Made by a program: the position numbers and the translations under genes. From contig JAWXVD010000147.1 of assembly GCA_044425705.1 (NCBI GenBank), positions 1 to 8,271 of the forward strand: DNA of 8,271 bases. The letters are read 5' to 3'. The stretch comes from JAWXVD01 sp044425705. GTDB lineage: Bacteria > Bacillota > Clostridia > Lachnospirales > Lachnospiraceae. Below the pieces are notes generated by a model. That model saw only the letters and a list, made by a program, of their open reading frames with translations. It made no database searches and was not told the origin of the DNA. Below are positions 6,952 through 8,271 of this stretch, piece by piece. Numbering within the stretch: position 1 is the stretch's first letter; each line of letters opens with the position of its first letter.

Positions 6952-8082
6952 CTAATAATTCCCTAAAATTTTCATGCTTACCGATTCATCTCTCAAACCT
7001 CTTAATGCATTCTTCACCGCACTATCAGTCAAATTACCATCAAAATCTATAAAGAAACGATATTCCCAATTTCTATTTTCAATGGGTCTGGATTCAATTT
7101 TACTCATATTTAATCCATTATAAATAAAATGCGATAATAAATGATAAAGAGACCCACTTTCATGTGGCACTTCCAAACAGATACTTACTTTTTTAGCATC
7201 TTTTTGAAATATTTTTTGATTGGTTACAATAATAAATCTTGTTGAATTATTATTTTCATTATTGACACCTTTTTCTAATACTTCTAAACCATATATTTTT
7301 CCTGCATATTCACTAGCGATAGCTACTTGTGTGAAATCGCCATCCTCCTGTACCTTTTTAGCGGCAAAAGCATTGTTATGCATACTAATTTGTTTCCAAC
7401 TATCACGATTTGACAAATATTTTTCACTTTGCATCAATGATTGTGGATGGGAATAAACAGTCTGCACTTTTTCTAAATCTGTTCCTGATAACCCCAATAA
7501 ACAATGTTCAATTTTAATAATTTGCTCTCCAACAATAAAGTTTTCAAATTCCACTAACAAATCGTAAATTTCGTTCACGATACCAGCTGTAGAATTTTCA
7601 ATTGGAAGTACCGCAAAGTCTGCACTGCCCTCTTCAATAGCACACATAGCATCCCTGAATGTATCTACATGAAAACTGTCTACTTTTTCACCAAAATAAG
7701 TATACATAGCCGCTTGAGAATAAGCTCCGTCAGCACCTTGAAACACAACTCTGGCTTTCTTAGTATCAAGACATTCCACTTCCATAAATGGTACTCTGCC
7801 TACACCACCATTTTCACTTAAAATTTGATACTGCATCTTACGACTGATAGACATAATTTGCTCAAATAACTCTACGATTCCCGTTTTATAATCTTCATTT
7901 TTCGTTAAATTTGCAACGCGTTTTAATTTTTCCTTTTCTCGTTCTCTATCAAGCACCCTTTTTCCTGTACTGATTTTATATTCGGCAACTCCCTTACAAA
8001 GTTCCATTCTTTCTTCATAAAGCTCTACAATTTTTTGATCTACTTCATCTAATTCTACTCTTAACTGACTTAATTCTTTCAA
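6952..8082 (-). CDS. pheA: Bifunctional chorismate mutase / prephenate dehydratase (P-protein)
   Basis: Converts chorismate to prephenate and then to phenylpyruvate, the committed route to phenylalanine, in the cytoplasm. The 376-residue protein has three domains. The AroQ-type chorismate mutase (about 1-88) keeps the expected R8, R25, K36, D45, E49 and Q84. The prephenate dehydratase (about 110-287) begins VVFQGADGAYSQAA, contains LPIENSTAGIV (159-169) and ends with the catalytic NNNSTRFIIV (277-286, TRF 281-283). The C-terminal ACT domain (about 298-376) has GSLYHLLSHF where many relatives have the GALV motif, and ESRP (330-333), the two sites linked to feedback inhibition by phenylalanine, so inhibition is likely. 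Translation starts at TTG, supported by AGAGGG seven bases upstream. The length matches E. coli PheA. It is probably the first gene of the pheA-ATPase-ppx-ppk run. I see no T-box or leader peptide in the 65 bases before it. Confidence 0.96.
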   Translation of the reverse strand: MKELSQLRVELDEVDQKIVELYEERMELCKGVAEYKISTGKRVLDREREKEKLKRVANLTKNEDYKTGIVELFEQIMSISRKMQYQILSENGGVGRVPFMEVECLDTKKARVVFQGADGAYSQAAMYTYFGEKVDSFHVDTFRDAMCAIEEGSADFAVLPIENSTAGIVNEIYDLLVEFENFIVGEQIIKIEHCLLGLSGTDLEKVQTVYSHPQSLMQSEKYLSNRDSWKQISMHNNAFAAKKVQEDGDFTQVAIASEYAGKIYGLEVLEKGVNNENNNSTRFIIVTNQKIFQKDAKKVSICLEVPHESGSLYHLLSHFIYNGLNMSKIESRPIENRNWEYRFFIDFDGNLTDSAVKNALRGLRDESVSMKILGNY

Positions 8083-8089
8083 AATTTTT

Positions 8090-8095
8090 CCCTCT
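8090..8095 (-). promoter_or_regulatory. Ribosome binding site supporting the TTG start of pheA
   Basis: On the minus strand AGAGGG is followed by seven bases and TTG at 8082. The site makes the TTG the likely start, and the chorismate mutase domain begins directly after it (R8 in place), so no N-terminal sequence is missing. Confidence 0.75.
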
Positions 8096-8147
8096 TTACC
8101 TTATTAATAACCATCACTTTCTCTCAGTCGTGTAAAAATCTTATTTA

Positions 8148-8271
8148 TCACACTATCCGACTTTCAATATGCACATTTTTCTTATAAAAAGCCACACCAT
8201 AATGTAGGACTGTCTTACATCCTCTATCCCACATATCTATGTCATACTTTTTCACTTCTATCTGCTCTAAT
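8148..8271 (-). CDS. C-terminal end of a probable AAA-ATPase-like / PDDEXK_9 protein (partial, 5' end beyond window)
   Basis: A frame entering from the right edge gives 40 codons before TGA at 8148-8150. The visible residues run LEQIEVKKYDIDMW, then a YGVAFYKKNVHIES segment near the end. This resembles the C-terminus of proteins that pair an AAA-ATPase-like domain with a PD-(D/E)XK nuclease-like domain (PF09820/PF08011), where an A-x-x-QI-x-x-x-x-Y stretch is followed by yGIAFyKK. Such genes are common, often in many copies, in gut Clostridia and Bacteroidetes. The call rests on motif memory over a short tail, so the family is moderately certain and the function unknown. It ends 65 bases before pheA, and I see no clear terminator between them. 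Confidence 0.6.
   Translation of the reverse strand, partial: LEQIEVKKYDIDMWDRGCKTVLHYGVAFYKKNVHIESRIV

Noticed and set aside
8083..8147. Promoter, T-box or leader-peptide control in front of pheA.
   Set aside because: The 65-base gap is too short for a T-box, and no Phe-rich leader or terminator is seen. TTTACA and TATTAA occur about 21 bases apart, too far for a confident promoter.

Overview
The window reads as AT-rich chromosomal DNA from a low-GC Firmicute, most likely a gut-type Clostridia such as Lachnospiraceae. The clues are Shine-Dalgarno sites of the AGGAGG/GAGGG type, a TTG start, a fused chorismate mutase/prephenate dehydratase, a DUF815-type ATPase and a Ppx/GppA protein whose motifs resemble those I recall from Lachnospiraceae. 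The genus cannot be fixed from the sequence alone. Every gene I can support lies on the minus strand, so transcription runs from the right edge to the left edge.

In the direction of transcription: (1) at the right edge, the last ~40 codons of a protein resembling the C-terminus of AAA-ATPase-like/PDDEXK_9 proteins (8148-8271). (2) pheA, a complete bifunctional P-protein for phenylalanine synthesis, starting at TTG (6952-8082). (3) A DUF815-type P-loop ATPase with a ~205-residue N-terminal region of unknown function (5628-6914). (4) A Ppx/GppA phosphatase with a C-terminal HD domain (4003-5541). (5) ppk, polyphosphate kinase 1 (1812-3941). Gaps between genes 2 to 5 are short (about 37, 86 and 61 bases) and lack a strong terminator, so they could be one operon, with a weak hairpin between ppx and ppk. 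Ppk makes polyphosphate from ATP and Ppx hydrolyses it, so the pair would set the polyphosphate level. The roles of the ATPase and pheA in that company are not obvious.

The 1491-1811 gap holds no gene but much structure. There is a 31-bp, one-mismatch inverted repeat whose core is a bidirectional intrinsic terminator, a ~62-bp tandem direct repeat whose second copy forms one arm of that inverted repeat, and a 22-bp tandem repeat that takes in the ppk stop codon. A promoter candidate follows (1535-1563) and leads into (6) a UvrD/Rep-like superfamily 1 helicase carrying an inserted PD-(D/E)XK nuclease-like domain, open to the left edge (1-1490).

Most of the window is housekeeping or widely distributed genes. 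The least explained parts are the repeat/terminator cluster, the nuclease-bearing helicase, the ATPase's N-terminal region, and the degenerate third nucleotide-site motif of the Ppx protein. I see no tRNA, rRNA, CRISPR array, transposase or riboswitch.
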